This document shows positions 1 to 10,390 of a DNA stretch of 19,654 nt, piece by piece. Under the pieces are notes generated by a model. That model worked only from the letters and a program-made list of their open reading frames with translations. It searched no databases and was not told the DNA's origin. This stretch comes from Phoronis ovalis (lineage: Eukaryota; Phoronida; Phoronidae), in contig JAOXYB010015210.1 in NCBI GenBank assembly GCA_028565635.1, forward strand, positions 1 to 19,654, given 5' to 3'. Position numbers and translations under genes: made by a program. Every line of letters begins with the position of its first letter. Positions within the stretch are counted from its first letter, which is position 1.

Positions 1-1409
1 TATAATGTTAAAGGAATATTAATTCAAAGGAATAAGTAACTTTTTGTGGGTATATAGTATATATTAATTCTTAGTTTTGTACATCAGTGTTAGAAGCAGT
101 AGATGTTTACACTATCGAATCTTCAAAAAGGGTTTTAGTTATATTAGTCTCAGAAAATATGAATTACATACGCGTTATGTATCTACCCTAGTGTGTTGTG
201 TAAAGCTTTTTCCGTTTTGTTAATGTGAAGAATGATTTACGAATTGTTATTGTTACAGTATTACAGTAAATTGAAGGTTTATAACTGAAAGAAAATTTAT
301 ACAATGAGGTAAACAAAGTTAGAACCAGATTCAGATTAATGTTTTGACTCAGATTCATATTCCGACTAATTTTCCGATTAAGACATGAAAAAAACCAAAA
401 CAAATATGATCTATCTTTAATAGACGTAATTATTTGATGAAAAAACAATCTTTTACGATTTTTTTTGTTTTTACTACTTTATGCCTATGATTATCATTCT
501 GAGGTGAAAGTTTCCAAATATTTCAAACGAATTTTCTGAACATATTCACGAATTTTTAGCAAACAAATGGCAAATTTTATTAATGAAGTCGGCACATTGC
601 AGTGTTCTTTTCTGTTATCTGGTCAGCCCGGTTAGAAATGCAGAGCAATATGCTATATTAAAACATTATTTAGTGACTGGTTTTTAAATGCCTGCTTTAT
701 GTATATATGATATTAGAGGATTCGGGGGTACTTCCAAGGCGATATTTATGAATTTTATAACGATTCTTGTGTTATTTTAGAGACATTTAAGATCTGGTTT
801 GAAATAGAAATTATTAATTACTAATTCTTCAGAAGATTAAAGAAAATGCCACTATATTAATATAAATAAACCTCTCTGTACTGTCAAGGCAGTAAACTTA
901 ACACGATCGCTAGATCTTTTACCTCATACACATGTACCTAGACTATAATGTTAATATTATTATCATATGGGTTACAAACAATCATTCTATTTGATAATAA
1001 TTATAAATATTTGAAGTCTGATTTGTTCTATTTTTACTCTTTAGAATCATAACTGTTCTGAAAGAGAATTCAGTATATACGGCGTAGGCCAAAATAAAAA
1101 TCCCCCTTTGTCACTCAGTAATAAAAAGTTCAGGGTAAACGGGTTTTACTTGCAAGGAAAATTACAACCTCCCGATAAAAAGCACAGACCTACCCGGCAC
1201 AAAAATCGCAACCCCCCTGATTGCACCTCCTGCGGTATTACCATGTCCTTAGTTCTAACTTATCTTAATGATTTATTAACAATTAAGATAAGATTATTCT
1301 ACCGTTTTATGACGAAAAAGAGTTCATACATATATAAAATATAGCAAAATAACAAGGGGGGAATTTATGGGATTTATTTTAGGTGCTTTTGTTGTTATCA
1401 ATTTGTAAA
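1..1409. other. Non-coding stretch, no gene seen
   Basis: AT-rich DNA. The only open frames are short and lack splice context, codon bias or a recognisable domain. The longest here, at 1108-1344 (+), begins at TTG, is basic and low in complexity, and matches nothing I know. No RNA gene, terminal repeat or coding exon could be supported. Confidence 0.6.
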
Positions 1410-1613
1410 TGTAAGATATGATTGACCCTATCAGGCAATGTGCCAGATTGTACGGCAGGAATTTTTACTGTGAAATCGTTGATTTTCCCAAGAATATTTT
1501 AATCTCAGTTGTAGACATGATTGGCCCTATCAGGCTGCACAAGTGTGCCAGGGTGTAGGGCAAAGGTCAGGACTTTTACAGTGAAATTGTTCGTTTTCCC
1601 AAGAATATTTTTT
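1410..1613. repeat. Two-copy diverged tandem repeat, ~99-bp unit
   Basis: Copy 1 (about 1410-1508) and copy 2 (about 1509-1613) share the order atgattg[a/g]ccctatcaggc, then gtgccag, then ttttactgtgaaat or its variant ttttacagtgaaat, then ttttcccaagaatatttt. The common start lies at 1418 and 1517, an offset of 99 bp. Copy 2 has extra bases after caggc and in its middle. The similarity is high but imperfect, consistent with an old local duplication or two units of a minisatellite. No open frame spans it. Confidence 0.8.
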
Positions 1614-3429
1614 CCTCAATTTTTATCAAGGCAATTATACGAATATATGAACATGCATTATCAGTTTTTGTTATAAACATTCGAGTGTGGTGCAAACATT
1701 AATTAGAGACATACGTGTATGTTCCAGCTATATATCCGATAACGCATTGGTTGAAACACCCAGTCGTCTTAATCTTGGGAACGCTTCAACCTGTAAACTA
1801 ACGCCATTGCAAGCTTTAGGCATAAATGTCAATTTGTTTGGAAGTATGAAACGGCCGGGTAAATCCCACCGACAGTAGATGAAAAAAATATTAATCGTGG
1901 AATAGTTGTACCCATAGTGCTCAAATATTAACTTCTAGTAGTCTATATCAGGGCGTTAATTGAGAATATACGGTAATGAACATAAAAATTAATCCGGGAA
2001 ATTAATTTATCATGAGACTTGGTAATTCCCCGAAAGCATTGACCCTATGGGGACTTTGTAATTGTATCTACTGTACTTCTTTACTTCTAGAAAGCATTCA
2101 AAACTGACTCGATCGATCGACCTGAAACAATTTTTTTTTGTATTTCTATTTTATTTTTATATTGTAAGTAAGCTAGGCTTAATTATAAGGATACGCAGTC
2201 AAACCTGCATCTATTTAAGACAAGCAGAAGGTGGGAAAACCCCAGGATAAAACCCAGACTCAGCTGATATAATATAACCTTTGGTCAGCATTTATAAGAG
2301 TTAGGCATCAGCTTGTTGGTGTCAGAATACACCCGTATGAATCACAGATGCATGACTCAGTACATACTCTAATTTTTATTTTAAAAAGACTTAAAAACTT
2401 CTTGGTGAAGTCTCTACTACCTAGTTTGTAGACATTTGGATGAAACTGCAGCACATCGGAGCTGACCTGTTAAGAATATATTTGGAAAGAGAGTAGTTCC
2501 AGTTTTTGTAAAAAAAATAACGAAATAATAACCAAGGTATATATGTTTAGAACGTAGTTATGTAGTTTATCGACGCTCCTTAGATCGAACTGCAGTTGTT
2601 AAGCGGCAGATTACATCAATGGAGTAAATATACTCCATGCGCAAAGCAACTGGTTTGTGAGCTTTTTATTGATACATTTAATGCTTATGATACCATGAAT
2701 TAAGCAGCATTTCGTTGAAGTCGAAGTCGGTAATTTTTTCGAGATGTCTTATGTGTAATCTGTTGTACGTATCATTTTATTTCAGGACTTCGCTCGCACA
2801 GTACGAAATTGTATTTATATTTACCTTATCAAAGAAAATGCAACTTCATAAACTGTAAGTAGATAACTGCTAATAAAGTATCATCCTCTATCATTAACGT
2901 ACTTAGCACAGTTGAGATCATCACACATTAAATTTTAGCTGCTGATTTACTGTCCAGAGCGTGCTCTTCGAGCTGCTTTTGGCTAATTTCCAAAACCTAT
3001 TAAGTAAATTTACCTTTAAACTGATTTAAAGTTTTACGACGTTAATATACAATACTGGTTGATGAAAAGCCACGATAGTATTACGGTCGTAAAGTATTTT
3101 TATTTTAATTCCGAAATGGTATCGGATATCGTTTTGTATATGATATAGCTACTGTACAGTATTTTAGATTTTTGAAATTTCCCTTTGCTATACATTTCCC
3201 TTTGTTGATGGAAAAGGACATTATTTTCAAAGTTTTGGTGACCCAATTTTGTTGAATGTTTCTTTTCTTATACATATACAGGAAATTCTAATAGTTTGAT
3301 CGAGGTAAAAATTCAGCAAAGATTATCTGAGCATAGATTCAACAATGTAACTTGAGGCTGTTTTTTTTAATCTGTATTCTTTCAATTAATGTTATTTGTC
3401 AAAAATTGAAGATGTTAACCAAAAAAACT
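1614..3429. other. Non-coding stretch, no gene seen
   Basis: No ORF above background, no RNA gene and no clear repeat boundary. Small items only: a perfect hairpin ggagta-aata-tactcc near 2622, and a GC-richer patch around 2215-2255 that may be part of an interspersed repeat but could not be delimited. Confidence 0.5.
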
Positions 3430-3735
3430 TGATTAACGGACGTGACCGCTTCAAATTTGGCGTTTACCTTTTATTTAAAAAAAAAATTATTTAACGAGAC
3501 TGACCGCTTCAAATTTCGGTTTTCTTTTTAATTTTTCAAAATTTAAAAAAAATCAGAAAACACGAAAACCCAAATTCTCGCGGGTCTTTTTCAAAATATG
3601 TTTTCTTTTCTTTTAACACTAAAAACAACAATCGAATCGGTTTTTAAGGGATTTCGCCCTAAACACTTTTTTTTCAAATAATAAAAATAAAAACCGACAG
3701 TTTTTGAGGACTTTCGCCCGTTAAACAACTTTTAC
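3430..3735. repeat. Degenerate tandem region, ~58-60-bp period
   Basis: The 16-mer tgaccgcttcaaattt occurs at 3443-3458 and again at 3501-3516 (offset 58). Further on, a second pair lies 60 bp apart: poly-T, then a purine-rich gggattt or ggacttt, then cgccc and taaaca (around 3641-3667 and 3701-3727). The intervening DNA is poly-A/poly-T rich with CpG-containing islands. Seen: two pairs of direct repeats with a similar period. Inferred: one decayed array. Confidence 0.6.
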
Positions 3736-4210
3736 TTTTGGTGTGGCCTAATTCGCATAAATATATTTAGTACGTGTTGAATATATGTAGATAACATTCT
3801 AAATAACTTCCCATACTATAACTAAATGACTAGCACTGGTTATAAAAATTCAAACCAAATCGTTGTTATTGACTAATACATGTGTACATGAACATATAAT
3901 TTCAGGTCTGTCTGGTTTGGAGGAAAGATAAATAGCTAGAATCGTAATTGGTGAACTGAAAATGCATAAAACTGGCATCATGGGGCCTGGACCCCGACTT
4001 TGGGCAGCTTTGATAAGATAATAATGTTTGTTTAAAAAAGTTAATTCATATTAATCAGTGAAATATTTACGCATAGATGTGTGACAAATTAAATCGAGAT
4101 GGTATAATGCGATGATTAAACAAGTTGCATTGATAGATTTTTGTACGTGAGGTTTTATAATTATTTTACTGGGACTACTAAAACATTAATTCGAAGGCTT
4201 AAAGGCAGTA
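3736..4210. promoter_or_regulatory. 5' flank of the TIR-NB-ARC-WD40 gene (promoter not resolved)
   Basis: This segment precedes the start codon of the gene at 4211. In the reading frame of exon 1 the last upstream stop is a TAA about 20 nt before the ATG, so translation does not enter from further upstream unless a splice acceptor lies in that interval. I see no convincing TATA box, initiator or untranslated first exon. The transcription start could be here or further left in the window. Confidence 0.35.
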
Positions 4211-4649
4211 ATGTGTGCTGACATCAAAAATATATTTGTTATCTACCCAGAATCGCACGAAACATGTGGTGCCCATGTTATGGACATTATAAAGGCAGAC
4301 AAGGAGAAACGATTTGTTTTGGAAAGCAAAGATACTGCTGCGTCTGGTGGTCTAGAATTGAAGTACGTAATCGAGAAAATCATGAAAGCTTTTAAAACAG
4401 TCATAGTCTTACCATCAAAATTTCCAAAAGATGACAGATTCTACGATATTCAGGCATTTCTAGCTCTGCAGAAAGAAGTCAAAGACAAAAACCTGGATGC
4501 AAATGTAATATTTTATAAATGTGATGGAAAATTAGAAGACCCCGTTTCATGTGGAATTGTGTCTTTGTATGCCTATGAGAGCGTGAACGGAAATGATTGT
4601 AATCATGAAAAGAGCTTAATTGACTTATTAATAAATCCCAAGATATTAG
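4211..4649 (+). CDS. Exon 1: TIR-like N-terminal domain
   Basis: Encodes residues 1-146 plus one base. ATG at 4211 is the first Met after an in-frame stop, and beta strand A starts only five residues later, which supports this start. TIR-like elements in order: IFVIYP (8-13) as box 1; the helix ESHETCGAHVMDII; RFVLESKD (34-41) then SGG (45-47), resembling the box 2 RD-x-x-P-G loop; helix and strand EKIMKAFKTVIVLPS (55-69); then DRFYDIQAF at the place where TIR proteins usually have S-x-W-C-x-x-E. The position of the catalytic glutamate of NAD-cleaving TIRs appears to be Gln81, so a scaffold rather than an NADase role is likely (inference). The last strand is about ANVIFYK (97-103). The donor TTAG|GTAACT ends the exon. 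A SEFIR-type relative is the main alternative. Confidence 0.75.
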
Positions 4650-7600
4650 GTAACTATTATTTATTATTGAAAAAAATATATTACTAATGATTCATTCCTC
4701 TGGCCACATATAAATCGAACTAAAAATACATGTACACTGCTTTTGATATAATTTTTGATTTTAAAGTACGCGTCACCGCACACAGAACTACGTCATTATT
4801 CATTCACAGAATGCGATGTGCGGTCTGAGACTGGTGGCTCCACCAAGTGCATGCAAATAGTCTATTATAAAGTATTAAGATTTCGAATTTACATTACAAA
4901 TAACCTTATCTGATGTTTCCATATGTTGTATTTCAGTAAACTCAATCAATGGTAAGTTTTTTCTGAGGTACTCGGGGGAAAAAGTACGCTACTATAGTAA
5001 GTTACAAAAATTGTTCAACATGATCGATTGGTAAAATAATCTTCCTATTGAAAAATGTGAATTTTTTTCCCATGGTACTACACCAAAAATGTTTGTTATA
5101 GTGTACTGAGATCCATTTGGAGACCCAGTACATTTCTAAATAGTGCATTGTACATCATCTATATGCAATAAAATTCTTATGTTCAAAAAAAGGAGCAAAC
5201 TACAATTCTTATTTACATGCTAGCATTTCTAATTCCTTATCTTATGGCAGCAGTTAATTGTTAGTTTGTTTTTGTTTTAGATTGGAAGGCTTTCCAAGTG
5301 CCAAAGCTGTCAAAGTCATATGTGACAAGAGAAGATGAAGCTGTCGTTCTGGATTTGCTGAAAGGAGACAATCAAATAGTTGGTATCTGGGGTACTTGTG
5401 GAATTGGAAAAACCACGCTAGCAGTAAACATAGCGAAATCCCTAAAAATTCATATGCATGTGATTTGGGTCAGCCTTTCGGGTCATTTACATGCATCAGA
5501 GTTAAAGTCACTAGAAGTTATTAATCAGATTCGAAAAAGCATATATGGAAGCAGTAGCTACAATGTCTTTTTTGATATTGAAGCGGCTAGGCAGTGGTTA
5601 CAAAATTTCAGCAAAAATGAGAAAATTTTGTTAGTTTTAGATGATGTGTGGGGTTTAAATGATGTAGATACTTTTAATGTGTTAGACAAAGATTGCCGCA
5701 TTTTGCTTACAACTAGGGAAAAGGAGGTTATTACTAAATTTCAGGGTATGTGCCATGAACTAAAACAGTTATCACACGTTAAATCAAAAGAGCTGTTTAT
5801 AAAAAGATCAGGGTTAGAAGCAAATTGTTCTGAAAAGATAGAAAAGATTATGGAAGATACAATTAATGCATTGAAAGGGTGGCCTTTAGTTTTAAGTTTA
5901 GTTGCTTCTTCTTTGTACGATCAAGAGAAAACACTTTCAGAAAAAGAGACTCTTTGGAATTACACTTTTACAGCTTTTAGTTCTTTCAGATATGTATTGG
6001 AAGGACAGCATCTTCCAGAAACTGAATATAAACATACTCTTTCTGCTTCTCTTGAGATAAGCTTTGAAAGGCTGAAAGAAAAATTCATTAAGCATGGTGT
6101 CATATCTACCAACTTATCTTTAGCACAGGAATTGTTTCTTGATTGCGTCATATTTAGTAAAGATATCTTAATGCCTTCAATGATTTTTGCTAGGCTGAAA
6201 TGTTATGACGCAAAAAAACTATTTAATATAGATATAACGGAAAGTGATATATATTTTTGTTTAAATGAGTTATGTAATGCCTCTTTGTTTAATAACCAAT
6301 ACGAAGAAATGGAAAATGTATCTTACTATAGCGTTCATAGCCTTATATTAGAATATGCTAAGTATAAAGCAATTACAGTTTTTGGCAGTAAATGGATAGA
6401 AGGTAGGCATATCACTCTTCTTGAGTCCTATTGTGATAGTGATCTATCCCTCAGTTGTATAACTGTACCAACCTATAGGTGCTTACAACGTAAAGTGTCA
6501 AATTCGGCACAGCCATCTGATGATTACATTGATACATGCACTTGTCCATACACTTATCTCAGACCCTGGTGGAAGGTCCATAATGATTCTTACTTGTATA
6601 GAAACTTGGCAACTCATTTATGTAAGGGGGGACTTGTTGGAGAACTTGGTCACCTGGTTTTATCTTACGACTGGATTTCTGCTAAAATCAATGAGTATGA
6701 TGTGTTTTCATTGATTAGTGATATTCAAGTCCTAAAAAACGTTCCTCCATCTAATTCTTCTCGATATTCACCGTGTCCTCATGATTTACTCCTTCACACA
6801 TTTTATCTATCCGCAGCACATATTGCGAGAAGTAAAGAATCTCTTCAACAACAGCTTCTTGGTCGTTTGATCAACTTTCCATGTAAGGAACTTCAGGTAC
6901 TGTGTGCGGAAATTAGAGAGGCTTCTGTGTCTGATCCTCGAGGTTATAGGTTGATTCCTATTTCCGCCTGTCTGCATTCCCCTGGCTGGTACCATTTTAG
7001 TGATTTTTCTCGTTATAATTATGGTTATATTACTGCTTTAGCAGTGATTGGTAAAACGATCTTAACTGGTTCTACAGATTACAAATTGCGGGCCATCAAT
7101 TCTAAAACTTATGAAGAAAAAATATTTGGTGAGCATAGGAAGGCAGGCCACAGTGACATGGTGACTGCTATTGCAGTTGACCCTAAAAATAGATTTGTTG
7201 TATCTGCATCAACAGTGAATGGTGGTTTTCTGTTGTATTGGCCGGGAAACGTGGAAGAGGAAGACGTTAGAAAGTTTTCACCACTTCTCTTTGAAAACAA
7301 ACATTCTCAGCTTGTTAAAAGTCTATCAGTTTCAAATGATGGACATTTCATCGGGTCTGGGTCTAGCGACAACACAGTGTGTGTTTGGCAAGTGAACAAC
7401 GAGAATCCCAAAACACAACCGTCTTTTCTGGCATGTTTAAAGTCTCATTCAGAACCTGTGCGTGGTATACGTATTTCTCTTGATAACAAAAAACTAATAT
7501 CTATTGGTGCTGATTCTAAAATAGTGTTGTGGGGGTTGTACAAGAAAACCTTTCATGAAATTGATCAAGTACGAGATGAAAAATGGAGTATTTTTCATTG

Positions 7601-10106
7601 CGTTGATGTACATTCATGGAAAAGGGATAATTCCCCCAATACAAACAATAATTACCACTATTCTGTTGCTATAACGGGCAGTGAAGATAAAAAACTCAGA
7701 GTTTTTAAATTTTGCGATACATCTATTAGTCTTTGTGCCGAATATGAGACAAAGCACACAGATGAAATCACATGCATTAAGATACATCATGAAAACGAAA
7801 TGTTTGTTTCTACGGGAAAGGGAGGTTCTATATGTGTTTGGACCCTTCGAAATCCTAATGTTAATTGCCTAAATATAGTAAATTTCATACGATATATAAA
7901 AGGCCACAGTTTTGGAATTTGGTGTCTTTCATTTCTGAATTTAGATGATACTTATGTTTTAACAGGAGCTGCAGACCATACAGTTAAAATGTGGAAAGAT
8001 CTTTTAAGTGAAGGTGAAGACCTGAATAACTGTCAGCCTAACAGCCATGCTGATGCAGTCACATACATAGATTGTTCTGTTGATGGTACACTTTTTGCTA
8101 CTGTGTCCAGGGATGGTCGTCTTGTTATTCATGAGGTCTCACAGTCAAAGTCTCGGCAAATATATACCGAGTCAGTGACCAACTTATCTTTAAATGCAGT
8201 TGCTCTCTTTCGTAATGTTGGAACACTTTCATTTTCCATTTTCGTTGGTGATTCACAAGGAAAAATGTTCATTTACACATGGGATCACACACATTTCAAA
8301 CTTGTGAAGTACTCTTTGAACCCAGTTGAAAGTCGCAAGGAGAGGTTTTGCATTTGGAGCATCTGCCTATCAAAGAATAATAGCCAATTATTTCTGGGAT
8401 ACCAAGACAATGTGGTTGTAGTTTTACGCATAATAACAGATGAACAGCGGTTTTCCAGGTTAGAGGAGTTCACAGTTTTAAGAAATAAGTTGTATGGTTG
8501 CCGTAGCCTTAGTGTCACAAAAAATGATGGTAGAAATGTACTTACATGTTGTTTTCTCAATGGTGTTGTTCAATGGGATGTTGACATCATTTCAGAAGGC
8601 GGCAGTTGTACGACTACAAAGCCCATTAGAGCTTTCAAATTTACAAGTGATTTTCAATACCCAGTTGTAGCACGTCCTACTGATCAAATGTTTTACGTGG
8701 GAAGTGATGAAAATCAGCAGTTGAGGCAGTGGCGATTAAAGACCCGTCGTCAAATAACTTGTAATTCCAATCTCGGCACTGATGACATTATAACTTGTTT
8801 GGCTATTACTTATGATCAAACGTTTATTGTTGTTGGATCAGAAAAAGGTAAAATAAAAATATTGCCTGCAGGATTCTGCGCCGATTTCGATACAATAGAT
8901 AAGTATAGTGACTTACCGACTACAGATATTAAATCTAGTGTAGTTGATGTTAAAATAGCGTTAAAAAATAATGTTATTCTCGCAGGATTTAAAAATGGTA
9001 GTATCTTTATTTTCTATGTTAATCGAAGTTTACCTGACTGCAAAAACTGGAATAGATATCTTGTATCTGAGAAAACTGTTCATCGCCTTAAATTTGTAGA
9101 TTTTGTTAGAACCCGTGAAGGAGAATTTCATACCATATTGTCATGTAGCACTGAAAAGAATGATGAGAATTATAGTTCCATTCTCAAAATTTGGAAAGTT
9201 GCAATTACAAGAAACAATAAAACCCCGGAGTCGTACGTCGTAAGCACTCTTCTTCCAATAACGGAAAGGTTTAATGGCTCTCTTAATACGGTAGCAACAA
9301 ATTATGTTTTCGAGCAAAGGAAGAATCTAATATTTGTAGGGTTGTCTAATGGTGAAATATATTGTAAAGAGGGAAATTTACTGAAAAGTAAACTAGTTCC
9401 TTATAACAGTGAGAACAAAACTGATGATCTAACAGAAGTCAAATTTATGTCGCTCTCTAACATACCTAGTTTGGCGAAAACCCCAGTATTAGTTGTAGGG
9501 TTACAAAATAATACTGTTTTGTTTTATCATTTTAAAGACAGAAAAGTATTAAAGATAATTAAAACAGGATCTTCTTTTGATGTCCACTATTTTGCTGTAA
9601 CTCAGAACGGAGACCAACTTATGGTTTGTTATGAAAACTTTTTAGCAGAACTGTTTGATGTACAATCCAGTAAACTGTTAAAGAGAATGCGAACATATAG
9701 AACAAATTGGCGAGGATTTGTTTCTACATGTAGTCCAGATGGGAAACATGTTATTGTCAATTCTGTAAAGAGTTGTGCTTCAATTTACAATATTTCTAAT
9801 GATAGTAGCAGTGGCTTTGTTACCAATTCATCAGATTGTAAGAAAGTGGTTTTAGAAGGACATTCTCGTAGATTAACTGTAGGGCATTGGCTAGAAAAAA
9901 ATCTGGTTTTCACAGGGTCTTATGATAAATGTTTAAAACTTTGGGATATTTGTGAAAGCAGACCTAAGTGTGAATATAATTTTGAACATACAATAACAAC
10001 AATAAAAAGTGCCAAATGTGAAAACTACACAGTAGTCGCAGTTGGTTTAGAAACTGGACAAGTCAATTTTGTTCAGTTAGTTGTCCCTAGTGTGACGGAG
10101 GGATAA
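4211..10106 (+). CDS. TIR-like / NB-ARC / WD40 signalling ATPase, APAF1-type (whole gene, 3 exons)
   Basis: Join 4211-4649, 4937-4951 and 5281-10106. The phases agree (phase 1 at both junctions), giving 1,759 residues, or 1,754 if the 15-nt exon is skipped. Order: TIR-like domain (about 5-125), short linker, NB-ARC with winged helix (about 165-510), Cys-containing insert (about 535-575), APAF1-like helical HD2 (about 588-700), and about 21 WD40-like repeats (about 731-1759). By family knowledge such STAND ATPases are held inactive in ADP form by the propellers, then exchange nucleotide and oligomerise so that the N-terminal domains cluster and signal in the cytosol. Here the effector is TIR-like instead of the CARD of APAF1, so caspase recruitment cannot be assumed. 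The ligand is unknown. An NLR-like innate sensor is an inferred role. No orthologue name is certain, so none is given. Confidence 0.88.
4937..4951 (+). CDS. Exon 2: in-frame 15-nt microexon in the TIR to NB-ARC linker
   Basis: A pyrimidine-rich tract ending TGTATTTCAG precedes 15 nt that are followed by a near-consensus donor, G|GTAAGT. In phase it contributes V-N-S-I-N (the first codon shared with exon 1, the last base passed to exon 3). The length is a multiple of three, so inclusion or skipping both keep the frame: the exon 1 to exon 3 junction also makes a sense codon, GAT. The flanking introns are 287 and 329 nt. The splice signals are seen directly. Use in mRNA is inferred. Confidence 0.7.
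5281..10106 (+). CDS. Exon 3: NB-ARC, winged helix, helical domain and WD40 repeats in one exon
   Basis: The acceptor TTTTGTTTTAG ends at 5280, and the frame stays open to TAA at 10104. NB-ARC signatures (numbered in the full protein): the FVTR-like entry YVTRE (165-169), P-loop GTCGIGKTT (189-197), Walker B/kinase-2 LLVLDDVW (268-275), sensor-1 TTR (295-297), GLPL-like GWPL (351-354), and the MHD-like motif as VHS (503-505). Next come five cysteines within 536-573, then a segment around 588-637 with LSYDWISAK that closely resembles the HD2 arm of APAF1. From about 731 to the end, about 21 repeats carry WD40 hallmarks (GHS/SHS/KHT starts; endings such as VCVWQV, VKMWKD, LKLWDI). Repeats 2-8 and 20 are canonical and those in the middle are divergent. 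The protein is far longer than human APAF1 (about 1,250 residues). The absence of introns across 4.8 kb is unusual for a WD40 gene of this type. Confidence 0.92.
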
Positions 10107-10390
10107 ACTTCGGGGTGCTCGTATAACTCGTTTAGGCTGTTTCACCCCATATATATATATATATATACACTTCACCCCCTCTGGTTTATACTTCACTCCC
10201 TAGTCATTCAGTGGGGGAAGTCGGTGGTTCATTTGCAATGTGTATATATTTAGTTGCGTACTTCTTTTGTTAATATAGTGTGTTCTCAGTAATTTTGTGA
10301 TATTTATTGTTTGTACATTAATATGTCGATGTAATTCATGTGTTGTTTTTGTTATGCCTTTTTGAATAAAACAATTATTTTCTATCTCAT
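10107..10390 (+). other. 3' untranslated region with (AT)n microsatellite
   Basis: The 3' UTR of the TIR-NB-ARC-WD40 gene. It contains a perfect AT run at 10149-10167 (about 9.5 units), flanked by a recurring ttcacccc element (10141, 10171, and a variant at 10192). It ends shortly after the poly(A) signal. The exact cleavage site is inferred. Confidence 0.65.
10365..10370 (+). terminator. Poly(A) signal AATAAA
   Basis: A canonical AATAAA lies 258 nt after the stop codon, preceded by a GT/T-rich stretch (tgttgtttttg) and followed by T-rich sequence (ttattttct). It is the first AATAAA downstream of the stop, which makes it the likely mRNA 3' end signal. Confidence 0.75.

Noticed and set aside
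188-448. 86-codon minus-strand frame
   Set aside because: Low-complexity, AT-driven composition with no recognisable domain or splice partners.
1108-1344. 78-codon plus-strand frame with basic residues and two cysteines
   Set aside because: Non-ATG start, no domain, no conserved pattern and no adjoining exons.
4650-4687. Read-through of exon 1 to a stop (ending L-L-K-K-I-Y-Y), which would make a TIR-only protein
   Set aside because: A donor GTAACT sits at 4650 and the spliced frame matches exons 2 and 3. Intron retention could still yield such a form, but nothing here shows it.
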